DNA from: Devosia sp. | Lineage (GTDB): Bacteria; Pseudomonadota; Alphaproteobacteria; Rhizobiales; Devosiaceae | DNA: 17,915 nucleotides | Direction of reading: 5' to 3' | NCBI GenBank assembly: GCA_028290685.1 | Contig: JAQGJI010000078.1 | Span: 1 to 17,915, forward strand | Shown here: one piece after another, positions 1-7,477 of the stretch | How the letters are laid out: every line of letters starts with the position of its first letter | How positions within the stretch are numbered: position 1 is the stretch's first letter | Notes under the pieces: generated by a model | Seen by the model: the letters and a program-made list of their open reading frames with translations, nothing else | What the model was told of the DNA's origin: nothing | The model's database searches: none | Translations under genes and position numbers: made by a program

Positions 1-404
1 GCGTCCTCGCGAATCTGGCGGCGGCGTACGTCGTCTTCGATGCGACGCGCCTCTTCAGCCGCAAAACGCTCACTGTCCTCAGCCGCGCGGGCGCCGGCCT
101 GAACCAGAGCCAATCTGCGAGCCTCGGCCTCGGCAGCCGACAACCCTAGCGGTGCGCGGGGCGCCTGACCCGGACGGCCCGCAGCAGGACGCCCGTTGGA
201 CGGCGCGCCGCCTTGCGGCCGCTGCGGTGCATTCATCGGCGCATTGGGCTTGGGGACCAGGCGGGTGCGCTTTTCGACAACCACCGTCGAGCGGGAAGGA
301 CCGCGCGACATGCCGGGACGGTTGCCCAGGCCTGGGCCGCCCTTCAATGTCAGCGTCTTCTTCGCGCCAGTGTCTTCGGTGCGCTTGTCGTCGTTATCAG
401 CCAT
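1..404 (-). CDS. infB: Translation initiation factor IF-2, N-terminal part (cut by window edge)
   Basis: IF-2 is the GTPase that places initiator tRNA on the 30S subunit. Only the first 134 codons are in the window; the gene runs off the left edge, so the G domains are not seen. The visible part is the low-complexity leader typical of alphaproteobacterial IF-2. It opens MADNDDKRTEDTGAKKTLTL, continues with Gly/Pro/Arg-rich segments (GGPGLGNRPGMSRGPSRSTV, VVEKRTRLVPKP), and then an Ala/Glu/Arg-rich stretch (AAEAEARRLA, AAEEARRIEDD) that probably forms a charged helix. The KTLTLKG and RSTVVVEKRR-like elements match the family. The ATG at 404-402 lies inside the end of ylxR (8-nt overlap), which suggests translational coupling. 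The identity rests on this leader plus its place after nusA-ylxR, where infB almost always sits. Confidence 0.93.
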   Translation of the reverse strand, partial: MADNDDKRTEDTGAKKTLTLKGGPGLGNRPGMSRGPSRSTVVVEKRTRLVPKPNAPMNAPQRPQGGAPSNGRPAAGRPGQAPRAPLGLSAAEAEARRLALVQAGARAAEDSERFAAEEARRIEDDVRRRQIRED

Positions 405-1098
405 GTATCTCGCGTCTTTCGTCCTGTTCCTCGGGCAAAAGCACACCGTCAACCGCTGGGCGGCCGGTGTCCTGTTCCGTCGGTTTGGCAAGGTAAAGGG
501 CCAGTCTGCGGGCCTTTTCCACTGCCGATTGGGCTGCTGCCCCTCGTGTTAGGGCAGCATGTATCACATTTTCTAGCCCGAGTGCCAAACCCATTTGCTC
601 GGAAGAGAGCAATTCGAAATGGGGCACATCAAACTCGTTTATTCCGTTCTCGGCAGCAGCATAATGCAGCGCCTTGAGCGGCCCTACCATCTTGCTGCGC
701 CCATCTTCGGCAGCGTCCGTTGCTGTAATCAGCGCAACAAGCTCGCCACTTTCGATCAGGCTGCGCACCTTGGTGGCGCCAAAGACCAGTTGCCCGGCCT
801 TGCGCGCCATCCCAAGGGCGTTGAGATAGCGCTGCTCAAGCCGCATCTGGGTCAGACCCGGCAAGTCCTCGGGCAGCTTTACTTCGCTCTTGAGGCTCCG
901 CGCGAAGACCCTTTTGTTGACCGCCTCGCCCACGGACACGCGATTGAGGCTGATCCAGACACCCCGGCCCTCGGCCTTGGCGTCGGTATCGGGAACCAGC
1001 ACATCGTCGGGACCAAGCACGAAGCGGATCAACTCCGCCACAGGTTTTTCAACCCGTGTCAGTGCACACATCCGCGTCGTTTCCTCGCGCCGGGCCAT
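397..1098 (-). CDS. ylxR: YlxR (DUF448) RNA-binding domain fused to an L7Ae-like domain
   Basis: This is a 233-residue nucleic-acid-binding protein of the nusA-infB operon. Residues 1-80 are a YlxR/DUF448 domain, with the opening RMCALTRVEKP and the signature GRGVWIS at 44-50. Residues about 90-195 resemble the L7Ae/L30e/YlxQ fold (YLNALGMARKAGQLVFG at 91-107). In Firmicutes YlxR and YlxQ are separate genes; the fused form is common in alphaproteobacteria. Firmicute YlxR has been reported to bind RNase P RNA, but the role of the fused protein is not settled. The tail (about 205-233) is acidic and probably disordered. The ATG at 1098 has a GAGGGA ribosome site a few bases upstream and follows the nusA stop by 24 nt. 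The stop overlaps the infB start by 8 nt. Domain assignment is confident; function is inferred. Confidence 0.9.
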   Translation of the reverse strand: MARREETTRMCALTRVEKPVAELIRFVLGPDDVLVPDTDAKAEGRGVWISLNRVSVGEAVNKRVFARSLKSEVKLPEDLPGLTQMRLEQRYLNALGMARKAGQLVFGATKVRSLIESGELVALITATDAAEDGRSKMVGPLKALHYAAAENGINEFDVPHFELLSSEQMGLALGLENVIHAALTRGAAAQSAVEKARRLALYLAKPTEQDTGRPAVDGVLLPEEQDERREIHG

Positions 1099-1122
1099 CT
1101 GGTCCCTCGCTTCCGAAACGGC

Positions 1123-2724
1123 CTAAGCCGTTGCCTCGTCAGCGCCGGCTTCTGCGGCCTCGGGGTTCGGCGCGTCGTCTTGGCTGATCCAGCCAGCCTT
1201 GATGCGGGCCTGCATGATCATGTCTTCGGCTTCCTCACGCGATACCGGGAAGTCCTTGAAGGTTCCTTCAAAGCGCTTGGTTTCGCCATCCTTGCGTTCG
1301 CTCCATCCGATCAGATCATCGGCTGCGCAGCCCGCAAAATCTTCCACGGTCTTGATATCTTCCTTCCCCAAAGCCACCATCATGGCGGCAGTCAGGCCAG
1401 CAATCTCGTACAACTCATCATCGACGCCGAGCTTTTTGCGCTCCTCGTCGTGGGCCCGATCGATTGCCGCCAGATATTCAGTGGCCCGGTTCTGGATTTC
1501 GCCAGCGGTTTCTTCATCGAACCCGTCGATCGAAGCAATCTCATTGGCGTCGATATAGGCCAGTTCCTCCACAGAAGAAAAGCCCTCGGAGGCCAGTAAT
1601 TGGGCAACCATCTCGTCCACGTCAAGGGCCTGCATGAACAGACCCGAGCGTTCGGTGAACTCCTTCTGGCGCCGTTCGCTTTCTTCCTGCTCGGTCAGGA
1701 TGTCGATATCCCAGCCGATCAGTTGGGAAGCCAGGCGCACGTTTTGTCCGCGCCGGCCAATGGCGAGCGACAACTGCTCGTCCGGCACCACCACCTCGAT
1801 GCGCTCGGCCTGCTCGTCGAGCACCACCTTGGCGACATCCGCCGGCTGCAAGGCCGAAACCACCAGATCGGCAATGGTGTCGGTCCAGGGAATGATATCG
1901 ATCTTTTCGCCCTGCAATTCGGCAACCACGGCCTGAACGCGCGAGCCGCGCATACCAACGCACGCGCCAACCGGATCGATCGAGGAATCCGAGGAGGTCA
2001 CGGCGATCTTGGCGCGGCTTCCCGGATCGCGGGCAATCGAGCGGATGGTGATCACGCCGTCATAGATCTCGGGCACTTCCTGCATGAACAGCTTGGCCAT
2101 GAACTGGGGATGGGTGCGGGACAGAAAGATCTGCGGGCCGCGCTGTTCACGGCGCACGTCATAGACATAGGCACGCACGCGATCACCATAGCGGAACATT
2201 TCGCGCGGGATCAGCTCGTCTCGGCGAATAATGGCTTCGCCCCGGCCCAGATCGACGATCACATTGCCGTATTCGACACGCTTGACCGAACCGTTGACGA
2301 TTTCCCCGATGCGGTTGAAATATTCGTCATACATCCGCTCGCGTTCTGCATCGCGCACCCGCTGCACGATCACCTGCTTGGCGGACTGGGCTGCGATGCG
2401 GCCAAATTCCATGGGCGGCAGCGGCTCGGTCAGGAAGTCCCCGATCTTGGCTTCGGGCGACTTGACCTGAGCATGCTTGAGCTCCACCTGGCGGCCGGGC
2501 TCTTCAACGTCCTGAACAATTTCCAGCAGGCGCCACATCCGGGTTTCGCCCGAGCGCGGATTGATCTCGACCTTGATTTCCGTTTCGGCGCCGTAGCGGC
2601 CCTTCGCGGCCTTTTCCATGGCGTCCTGCATTGCCTCGATGACGACCATGCGGTCGATCGATTTTTCGCGGGCTACAGCGTCTGCGATCTGCAAGAGCTC
2701 GAGGCGGTTCGCGCTAACGGCCAT
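1123..2724 (-). CDS. nusA: Transcription elongation/termination factor NusA
   Basis: NusA binds RNA polymerase and nascent RNA, modulating pausing, intrinsic termination and antitermination. The 533-residue protein has the full alphaproteobacterial layout. An N-terminal polymerase-binding domain covers about 1-135, with MEKAAKGRYG near 36-45. An S1 domain lies around 140-205 (GSVKRVEYGNVIVDLG). Two KH domains follow, with the loops GMRG (257-260) and GRRG (323-326) in AIGRRGQNVRLASQLIGWDI. Two acidic helix-hairpin-helix repeats fill about 365-520, and an Ala/Glu tail ends it. The start is the ATG at 2724-2722, which shares one base with the rimP stop (TAATG). A strong AAGGAG lies 8 nt upstream, inside rimP. 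NusA commonly controls its own operon; the leader terminator ahead of rimP would be a natural site for that. Confidence 0.98.
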   Translation of the reverse strand: MAVSANRLELLQIADAVAREKSIDRMVVIEAMQDAMEKAAKGRYGAETEIKVEINPRSGETRMWRLLEIVQDVEEPGRQVELKHAQVKSPEAKIGDFLTEPLPPMEFGRIAAQSAKQVIVQRVRDAERERMYDEYFNRIGEIVNGSVKRVEYGNVIVDLGRGEAIIRRDELIPREMFRYGDRVRAYVYDVRREQRGPQIFLSRTHPQFMAKLFMQEVPEIYDGVITIRSIARDPGSRAKIAVTSSDSSIDPVGACVGMRGSRVQAVVAELQGEKIDIIPWTDTIADLVVSALQPADVAKVVLDEQAERIEVVVPDEQLSLAIGRRGQNVRLASQLIGWDIDILTEQEESERRQKEFTERSGLFMQALDVDEMVAQLLASEGFSSVEELAYIDANEIASIDGFDEETAGEIQNRATEYLAAIDRAHDEERKKLGVDDELYEIAGLTAAMMVALGKEDIKTVEDFAGCAADDLIGWSERKDGETKRFEGTFKDFPVSREEAEDMIMQARIKAGWISQDDAPNPEAAEAGADEATA

Positions 2725-3407
2725 TAGTTGTTCTCCTTGGTCGGCTTTGCCCCTGCCGCGTCCCCGGCCGTTTCGGTCGTTGGGTCACCAGGCTGGGAAA
2801 CGTCGTCGTCATTGTCGGCATCGGCATATTCGACGGTTTCGGTTTCATCGTCGTCGATGGGGTGGGCTTCCTGATCGAGCCGGGCTTTCTCCATCAAGGC
2901 ATCGCTCATCACCAGCTTGGCTTCCGCCAAAGTGGAGAACAGCAGCCGGTGATCGGGATCGGTGCCGGCGGGGGCATCGGGCAGGGTGATGATCACTGCA
3001 TCATCTTCCACAGCCTTGATAAAACCGCGATACCGCTTGCGACCGTTGATCATGTCGGAAAGCTCGATCTTGGCTTCGTGCCCGAGATGTCGCTCGAAGT
3101 CGCGGCGGCGCACCAAAGGCCGGTCAATGCCGGGCGAGCTGACCTCCAAATGATATTCGCGGTCGATCGGGTCTTCCAGATCCAGCACGGGCGAAAGATC
3201 TTTGCTCAGGGTTTCACAATCAACGATGGTGAAGCGGCCGTTTTCGTCCTCGGCCATGATCTGCAGGGTGCAGCCATTTTCCTGGGTGATCTTGACCCGC
3301 ACCAAGGCAAAGCCGAGCCCGTTGGCTACCGGTTCCACAATGGCCGAAACCCGGGCTTCCACACCCGTTTCCTTGATAAAGCGCTTTTCAGTCAGATCGA
3401 AGCTCAT
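2724..3407 (-). CDS. rimP: Ribosome maturation factor RimP
   Basis: RimP helps late 30S subunit assembly. The 227-residue product carries the family hallmark YHLEVSSPGIDRPL at 85-98, within an N-terminal alpha/beta domain (about 10-100), followed by an SH3-like C-terminal barrel (about 100-170, FERHLGHEAKIELSDMINGR). I start it at the ATG at 3407 (MSFDLTEKRF), because a GGGGAC ribosome site lies just upstream and the family alignment begins here. The frame stays open to 3539, but that extension would run through the predicted leader terminator and promoter. Residues from about 181 form a long Asp/Glu/Thr-rich tail (DDDETETVEYADADNDDD), probably disordered; E. coli RimP lacks it. It is the first gene of rimP-nusA-ylxR-infB. 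No metY-type tRNA gene precedes it, unlike in E. coli. Confidence 0.95.
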   Translation of the reverse strand: MSFDLTEKRFIKETGVEARVSAIVEPVANGLGFALVRVKITQENGCTLQIMAEDENGRFTIVDCETLSKDLSPVLDLEDPIDREYHLEVSSPGIDRPLVRRRDFERHLGHEAKIELSDMINGRKRYRGFIKAVEDDAVIITLPDAPAGTDPDHRLLFSTLAEAKLVMSDALMEKARLDQEAHPIDDDETETVEYADADNDDDVSQPGDPTTETAGDAAGAKPTKENN

Positions 3408-3433
3408 CGGTCCCCAATGAACAGGCAGGTAAT

Positions 3434-3465
3434 AAAAAAGAGCGGGGCCGGAAGGCTCCCACTCT
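3434..3465 (-). terminator. Intrinsic terminator in the rimP leader (candidate attenuator)
   Basis: On the minus strand an 8-bp stem pairs AGAGTGGG (3465-3458) with CCCGCTCT (3446-3439), including one G-T pair. It continues past a bulged A as GCC/GGC closed by a TTCC tetraloop. Five T residues follow directly (3438-3434). This is a textbook intrinsic terminator. It ends only 26 nt before the rimP start and lies downstream of the predicted rimP promoter, so it sits inside the leader. A weaker hairpin just upstream (CTCT-A-GC at 3480-3474 with GCAGAG at 3467-3462) uses the same AGAG and could compete with it. The structure is seen; the attenuation role is inferred. It could instead simply end transcription arriving from metK-trmB. 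Confidence 0.8.
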
Positions 3466-3492
3466 GCAAAATCGCTAGAGATGTTGGCGTCT

Positions 3493-3521
3493 ATATAGCG
3501 CGCAATGAGCGTTGCCGCAAG
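3493..3521 (-). promoter_or_regulatory. Predicted sigma70-type promoter for rimP-nusA-ylxR-infB
   Basis: Reading the minus strand, CTTGCG (3521-3516) is followed by exactly 17 nt and then CTATAT (3498-3493). The alphaproteobacterial housekeeping consensus is CTTGAC-N17-CTATAT, so the -10 matches 6 of 6 and the -35 matches 4 of 6. Transcription would start near 3486, giving a leader of about 80 nt that includes the terminator at 3434-3465. It lies in the 171-nt gap between trmB and rimP. Confidence 0.65.
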
Positions 3522-3578
3522 AGCGATGCCGCTGGGCATAAACGGGCCGGCCGATAGCCTGGCGCCGCTCGGAACAGG

Positions 3579-4301
3579 CTAGAGCGATTGGCACTCTGCC
3601 CGGCGGGTGAAGGAAAAATAAAAGCTGACCAGGCGTCCTTCGCGGCGCGCTTTTTGCTCATAGCGGGTGGCTTGCCAGCCCGGATAGGGATCATGCCAGC
3701 CGCCAGGCCTTTGCGGCTGGAAAACGAAGCCGGGCGCGCGCACGATGTGAGCCAGCGTCCAGTTGGCATAATCCTCGATGTCGGTAGCGAAGTGAAACAG
3801 CCCGCCGGGACGGATCACTCGCGCCAGTTCAGCCAGCGTCGTTGGCGACACGAACCGCCGCTTGTGATGGCGCGTCTTGGGCCAGGGATCGGGATAAAGC
3901 AGATAGACCTCGTCGAGCGAAGCATCGGGCAGGGCCACCAGCAGCTTCAGGGCGTCATCGGTGAAGAGCCTGATATTGCGCAGATCCTGGGCCGCAATGG
4001 CCTGGACCATCTTGCCGATACCGCCGGTGAACACTTCGCAGCCGATATAGCCGGTTTCGGGGTGCCGGCTGGCCTCGAGCGCCAGATGCTCACCCCCGCC
4101 ATAGCCGATCTCGAGGATGATTTTTTGCGCAGCGGCAAACAGAGCTTGCGGATCGAGCGTGCCGTCCAGCTTGATTTCCAGGGCCGGCAGGGTGGCATCG
4201 AACACTGCCTGCTGCCCGCCATGCAGCTTCTTGCCCGAGCGGCGGCCAAAAAAGGCGCGTGGCTCACCAGAGCGGGTTTTGGGCAGTTGGTGATCGCTCA
4301 T
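3579..4301 (-). CDS. trmB: tRNA (guanine-N7-)-methyltransferase TrmB
   Basis: TrmB uses SAM to make m7G at position 46 of the tRNA variable loop. The 240-residue protein shows the SAM-binding motif LEIGYGGGEH (63-72) and the family signature YPDPWPKTRHHKRRF (136-150), which carries the Asp and basic residues that contact the target guanosine. It also has FATDIEDYA (171-179) and TRYEQKARREG near the C-terminus. The first 30 residues are basic and probably contact tRNA. The ATG at 4301 lies 12 nt after the metK stop, so the two are probably co-transcribed. The ribosome site is weak (an AGG about 8 nt upstream). The pairing of a SAM-dependent methyltransferase with metK is conserved in rhizobia. 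A 171-nt gap follows before rimP, which has its own predicted promoter. Confidence 0.96.
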   Translation of the reverse strand: MSDHQLPKTRSGEPRAFFGRRSGKKLHGGQQAVFDATLPALEIKLDGTLDPQALFAAAQKIILEIGYGGGEHLALEASRHPETGYIGCEVFTGGIGKMVQAIAAQDLRNIRLFTDDALKLLVALPDASLDEVYLLYPDPWPKTRHHKRRFVSPTTLAELARVIRPGGLFHFATDIEDYANWTLAHIVRAPGFVFQPQRPGGWHDPYPGWQATRYEQKARREGRLVSFYFSFTRRAECQSL

Positions 4302-4313
4302 GCGCTATCGAGC

Positions 4314-5576
4314 CTATTTCACCGCAGCCTTGAGCGCCGCAATCAGATCCGTCTTCTCCCAGGAGAAACTGCCATCGCGACCGGCCTTGCGGCCAAAGTG
4401 GCCGTAAGCGCTGGTCTTGGCATAGATGGGCTTGTTCAGGTCCAGATGGGTGCGAATGCCGCGTGGGGTCAAATCCATTACCGCACCGCCCCTCAGGGCC
4501 CGCTCGATCACCGCTTCATCGACTTTACCCGTGCCGTGCAGATTGACGTAGATCGACAGCGGCTGCGCCACGCCGATGGCATAGCTGAGCTGGATCGTGG
4601 CCCGTTCGGCAAGACCTGCGGCAACCACGTTCTTGGCCAGGTACCGCGCGGCATAGGCCGCGGAGCGATCGACCTTGGTCGGGTCCTTGCCTGAAAAGGC
4701 GCCCCCGCCATGGGGTGCGGCCCCGCCATAGGTATCCACGATGATCTTGCGGCCGGTCAGCCCGGCATCCCCATCGGGGCCGCCGACAACGAACTTGCCC
4801 GTCGGATTGATGTACCAGACGGTTTCATCATCGATCCAGCCGTCCGGCAGCGCCTCGCGGATGAACGGCTCAACGATCTGGCGCACGTCGGCCGAGGTCA
4901 GGGAGGCATCCAGATGCTGGGTCGAGAGCACGATCTGGGTAACGCCAACGGGCTGCCCGCCTTCGTAGCGCACGGTCACCTGCGATTTCGCGTCCGGCCC
5001 CAGCTTGCCGGCGGGACCATTGTTGGCCTTGCGCGCCAGGGTCAAGGTTTCGAGAATCTTGTGGGCGTAGTAGATCGGGGCCGGCAGCAGTTCGGGCGTT
5101 TCGCGACTGGCATAGCCGAACATGATGCCCTGATCGCCTGCGCCAACGTCCTTGTTGCCGCTTTCATCCACGCCCTGCGCGATATCGGCCGACTGGCCAT
5201 GCAGGAGCACATCAATACGGCAGGTTTTCCAGTGGAAGCCATCCTGCTCATAGCCGATGGCGCGGATAGCCTTGCGGGCGGCGGACTTGAATTTGGCCGG
5301 ATTGACCACCGGATTGCCCGCAGCATCAAGAAGAATGGCGCCTGCCTTGTCCTTCTTGAGCAAGGTTTCGGGGACGCGCACTTCGCCTGCGATGATGACG
5401 CGATTGGTTGTCGCCAGCGTTTCGCAGGCAATGCGCACCCGGGAAGCGTCCATGCCGGCCTTTTTGGCTTCGCGAAACACCAGATCGACGATTTCGTCGC
5501 TGATCCGGTCGCAAACCTTGTCCGGGTGGCCCTCGGAAACGGATTCGGAGGTGAAGAGATAAGACGAGCGTGCCAA
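4314..5576 (-). CDS. metK: S-adenosylmethionine synthetase (methionine adenosyltransferase)
   Basis: MetK makes SAM from methionine and ATP, supplying TrmB and RsmI encoded nearby. With the TTG start at 5576 the protein is 420 residues, opening MARSSYLFTSESVSEGHPDK. HPDK (17-20) holds the catalytic His. GAGDQGIMFGYA begins near 145, and GGGAFSGKD, the phosphate-binding loop, lies near 290-298. I prefer the TTG because AGGGGA lies about 6-7 nt upstream and MARSSYLFTSE is where related proteins begin. The frame also opens at a GTG at 5636, which would add 20 residues that do not resemble the family. The start codon is the end of a seven-T run. The start choice is about 80 percent sure; the function is secure. 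Confidence 0.97.
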   Translation of the reverse strand: MARSSYLFTSESVSEGHPDKVCDRISDEIVDLVFREAKKAGMDASRVRIACETLATTNRVIIAGEVRVPETLLKKDKAGAILLDAAGNPVVNPAKFKSAARKAIRAIGYEQDGFHWKTCRIDVLLHGQSADIAQGVDESGNKDVGAGDQGIMFGYASRETPELLPAPIYYAHKILETLTLARKANNGPAGKLGPDAKSQVTVRYEGGQPVGVTQIVLSTQHLDASLTSADVRQIVEPFIREALPDGWIDDETVWYINPTGKFVVGGPDGDAGLTGRKIIVDTYGGAAPHGGGAFSGKDPTKVDRSAAYAARYLAKNVVAAGLAERATIQLSYAIGVAQPLSIYVNLHGTGKVDEAVIERALRGGAVMDLTPRGIRTHLDLNKPIYAKTSAYGHFGRKAGRDGSFSWEKTDLIAALKAAVK

Positions 5577-5717
5577 AAAAATCCCCTGACCTGCTTGAAA
5601 CCGCCCGAAAGGGGCATTTGGGTGGGGTTTTGACACTGCACCGGGCGCGGGTCAAGACAGATATAAAGAAAGCTTGATATGTCGCCCGGCCCCTGAACAG
5701 GAAGATCTGCGCCGCTC
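5577..5717 (-). other. lnt-metK intergenic region: candidate structured metK leader or operator
   Basis: This 141-nt gap holds several paired elements on the metK strand. A perfect 7-bp pair CCGGGCG (5689-5683) / CGCCCGG (5647-5641) encloses a hairpin, GACATAT (5683-5677) against ATA-(TC)-TGTC (5664-5656). Nearer metK, AAAACCCC (5631-5624) can pair with GGGG-A-TTTT (5586-5577), covering the ribosome site and the T-run before the TTG. A small GCCC/GGGC hairpin (5615-5603) lies between them. An exact CTTGAC -35 (5656-5651) is also present, but the hexamer 17 nt on, TCAAAA, is a poor -10. I do not recognise any known SAM riboswitch class. The pairings are seen; regulation is inferred. Confidence 0.35.
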
Positions 5718-7331
5718 TCAATGGCGCTTGGGGCGCTCCCGGCGGCTCACAAGCACAGAGATCAGCACTCCCGCACACAGCGCAATCAGCAGCGGCCAAT
5801 AGCGCACCTGCCCGAAGACGGTACCCTGCAGCCGCTCATGGGGCTGCACATCGAGCGCGGCCATCTGCAAGGGTGCGACCTGCGCGGTGATGCGCCCCAG
5901 CGGATCGGTGGCAAAGGTCAGCCCAGTATTGGCGGCTCGGATCAGGCTCATGCCTTCTTCCACGGCGCGCACCCGGGCATGATGGGCGTGCTGGGCCGGA
6001 CCGATCGAGCCGTCGAACCAGGCATCATTGGTGATGTTGAAGAGGAACTGCGCGCCCGCCACATCGCCCAGATCACCCGAAAACAGGATTTCATAGCAGA
6101 TCAGCGCCAGGAAAGCCGGCGTTCCGGGCAGGCTCATCAGGCGACGGCGCCCGTCGCCATGCGCCCAGCCTTCAGCACCGGGCACGAACTGCTTGATGCC
6201 CAGGCGGGAAAAAAAGCCGCTGAACGGCAGGAATTCGCCAAACGGCACCAGATGGGATTTATCGTAGGACGCGATGATCTCGCCATTGGTGTCGATGGCC
6301 AGAAGGGCGTTGAACGGGGGGCCGGATGCCCCGGCCGCGCCTGGTTCGAACTGCTGGCGTGGAATACCGGCAAGCAAGGTGGTTTGCTCGGGCAGCAGCC
6401 GGGCAATGCGGGCCAATGCGTCGGGATAGCTGGACAGGAAAAACGGCAGGCTCGATTCGGGCCAGACCAGATGGGTGATGTCGGCCAGCCCCTGGTCGGT
6501 CGGATCCATGCGCATGTCCGAGATCATCAGCAGCCGATCGATCAGCGCCACGGGGTCGGCATTGCCCCAGTCGGCGTGCTCGTAAACCAGCGGCTGGACC
6601 AGGCGCATGGCGATATCGGTCCGCTCGGCCGGAACGGTTTCCAGGAGCCGGTTGTAACCGTAGCCCAGCTGGGCGGCGAGCACCCCAATGGCGACAAAGA
6701 ATGGCAGCAGGCGGCGGCTGAGCGTGCGGCCATCGGCGGGCCAGATCAGCGCCGGGGTCATGGCCAGCAAAGCCGCGATCAAGGTCAGGCCGTAGATGCC
6801 CACAACCGAGGTGATCTGCATCATCTCGTCGGTCGGGGTGAGTGCATAGCCAAGCAGGTCGAATGGAAACCCCGTCAGCACATGGCCGCGCGCCCATTCC
6901 GCGATGGTCACAAAGCTGGCCAGCGTCACGATGCGCCACGCACCATGGCTCCACAGCAGATGAGCCAGGGCGCTGCCCAGGCCCCAGAAGAAGGCGATCA
7001 TTGCCGCCAAAGCCAGAATGGCAAAAGGCATCAGGGCAATCATGATACCGCCATCCACCAGGAACGCGGCGCCCAGCCAGTGAAACGCGACGGTGAAATA
7101 GCCCCAGCCAAAGGCAAAGCCGATGGTGAAAGCGGGCCCGAACAGCCCTCGCCAGCCACGCTGGCGCTCGGCGCCGTCAAGGCACCAGACCCAGACCGGA
7201 AAACTGACGAACAGCGCCGGCACGACAAACAGGGGCGGCACCGAGAGACCGGCCAGCGCACCCACCATGACAAGCAGGACAACACGGCGCCATCCATGGC
7301 TCAGCATGGCATGTTCGGCCAGCCAGGTCAT
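5718..7331 (-). CDS. lnt: Apolipoprotein N-acyltransferase Lnt
   Basis: Lnt is an inner-membrane enzyme that adds the third acyl chain to the N-terminal Cys of lipoproteins, the last step before Lol export. The 537-residue protein has about six to seven hydrophobic segments before residue 225 (clear ones near 15-45, 66-85, 95-125, 134-145, 175-197 and 208-222). A periplasmic nitrilase domain follows, then a final membrane helix near 511-529. The Glu-Lys-Cys triad is intact: E292 in WPESSLPF, K358 in YDKSHLVPFGEFLPF and C412 in LICYEILFSG. NITNDAWF (432-439) and RAVEEGMSLIRAANTG (455-470) are also typical. The ATG at 7331 has no clear ribosome site and lies at the foot of an inverted repeat. 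lnt usually follows corC; here corC is on the other strand about 5.6 kb away. Confidence 0.97.
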   Translation of the reverse strand: MTWLAEHAMLSHGWRRVVLLVMVGALAGLSVPPLFVVPALFVSFPVWVWCLDGAERQRGWRGLFGPAFTIGFAFGWGYFTVAFHWLGAAFLVDGGIMIALMPFAILALAAMIAFFWGLGSALAHLLWSHGAWRIVTLASFVTIAEWARGHVLTGFPFDLLGYALTPTDEMMQITSVVGIYGLTLIAALLAMTPALIWPADGRTLSRRLLPFFVAIGVLAAQLGYGYNRLLETVPAERTDIAMRLVQPLVYEHADWGNADPVALIDRLLMISDMRMDPTDQGLADITHLVWPESSLPFFLSSYPDALARIARLLPEQTTLLAGIPRQQFEPGAAGASGPPFNALLAIDTNGEIIASYDKSHLVPFGEFLPFSGFFSRLGIKQFVPGAEGWAHGDGRRRLMSLPGTPAFLALICYEILFSGDLGDVAGAQFLFNITNDAWFDGSIGPAQHAHHARVRAVEEGMSLIRAANTGLTFATDPLGRITAQVAPLQMAALDVQPHERLQGTVFGQVRYWPLLIALCAGVLISVLVSRRERPKRH

Positions 7332-7364
7332 TGCCGCACTTTCGAATCAAAACGCATGCGGCAA
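7331..7364. repeat. Perfect 8-bp inverted repeat between divergent lnt and the PfkB kinase gene
   Basis: TTGCCGCA (7331-7338) and TGCGGCAA (7357-7364) are perfect inverted copies 18 nt apart. The spacer contains the palindrome TTCGAA (7341-7346), and GCATGC (7354-7359) overlaps the inner edge of the right arm. The left arm covers the first base of the lnt start codon and the bases just before it. As RNA it would fold into a hairpin that hides the lnt start region; as DNA it could be an operator in a divergent promoter region. The repeat is seen; its role is inferred. Confidence 0.6.
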
Positions 7365-7477
7365 AGTCGCCGCCGGGGGCAGGGGCGTCAAGCCAGCAGC
7401 ATCGGCCCCTGCGCCGTTGCGCCAGCGGAGGTCTTGCTCTACACCGGCGCACGGCCTTCCCTTGCCGGATTTCATCG

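Noticed and set aside
3408..3539. N-terminal extension of RimP by 44 residues
   Set aside because: The stretch contains the predicted promoter -10 and terminator, and the family alignment and ribosome site support the ATG at 3407.
3408..3578. A tRNA (metY-like) gene ahead of rimP, as in E. coli
   Set aside because: No cloverleaf or conserved T-loop sequence is present; the gap is explained by promoter and hairpin.
3555..3580. Terminator hairpin just after trmB (AGCCTG ... CAGGCT)
   Set aside because: Six base pairs with a long loop and no T-run after it on the minus strand; too weak to call.
5628..5656. metK promoter with exact CTTGAC -35
   Set aside because: The hexamer at 17-nt spacing, TCAAAA, is far from the -10 consensus, so I did not list it as a promoter feature on its own.
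5577..5717. A known SAM-II or SAM/SAH riboswitch before metK
   Set aside because: I could not match the conserved loop and pseudoknot sequences of these classes as I remember them; only unexplained pairings remain, reported as a candidate.
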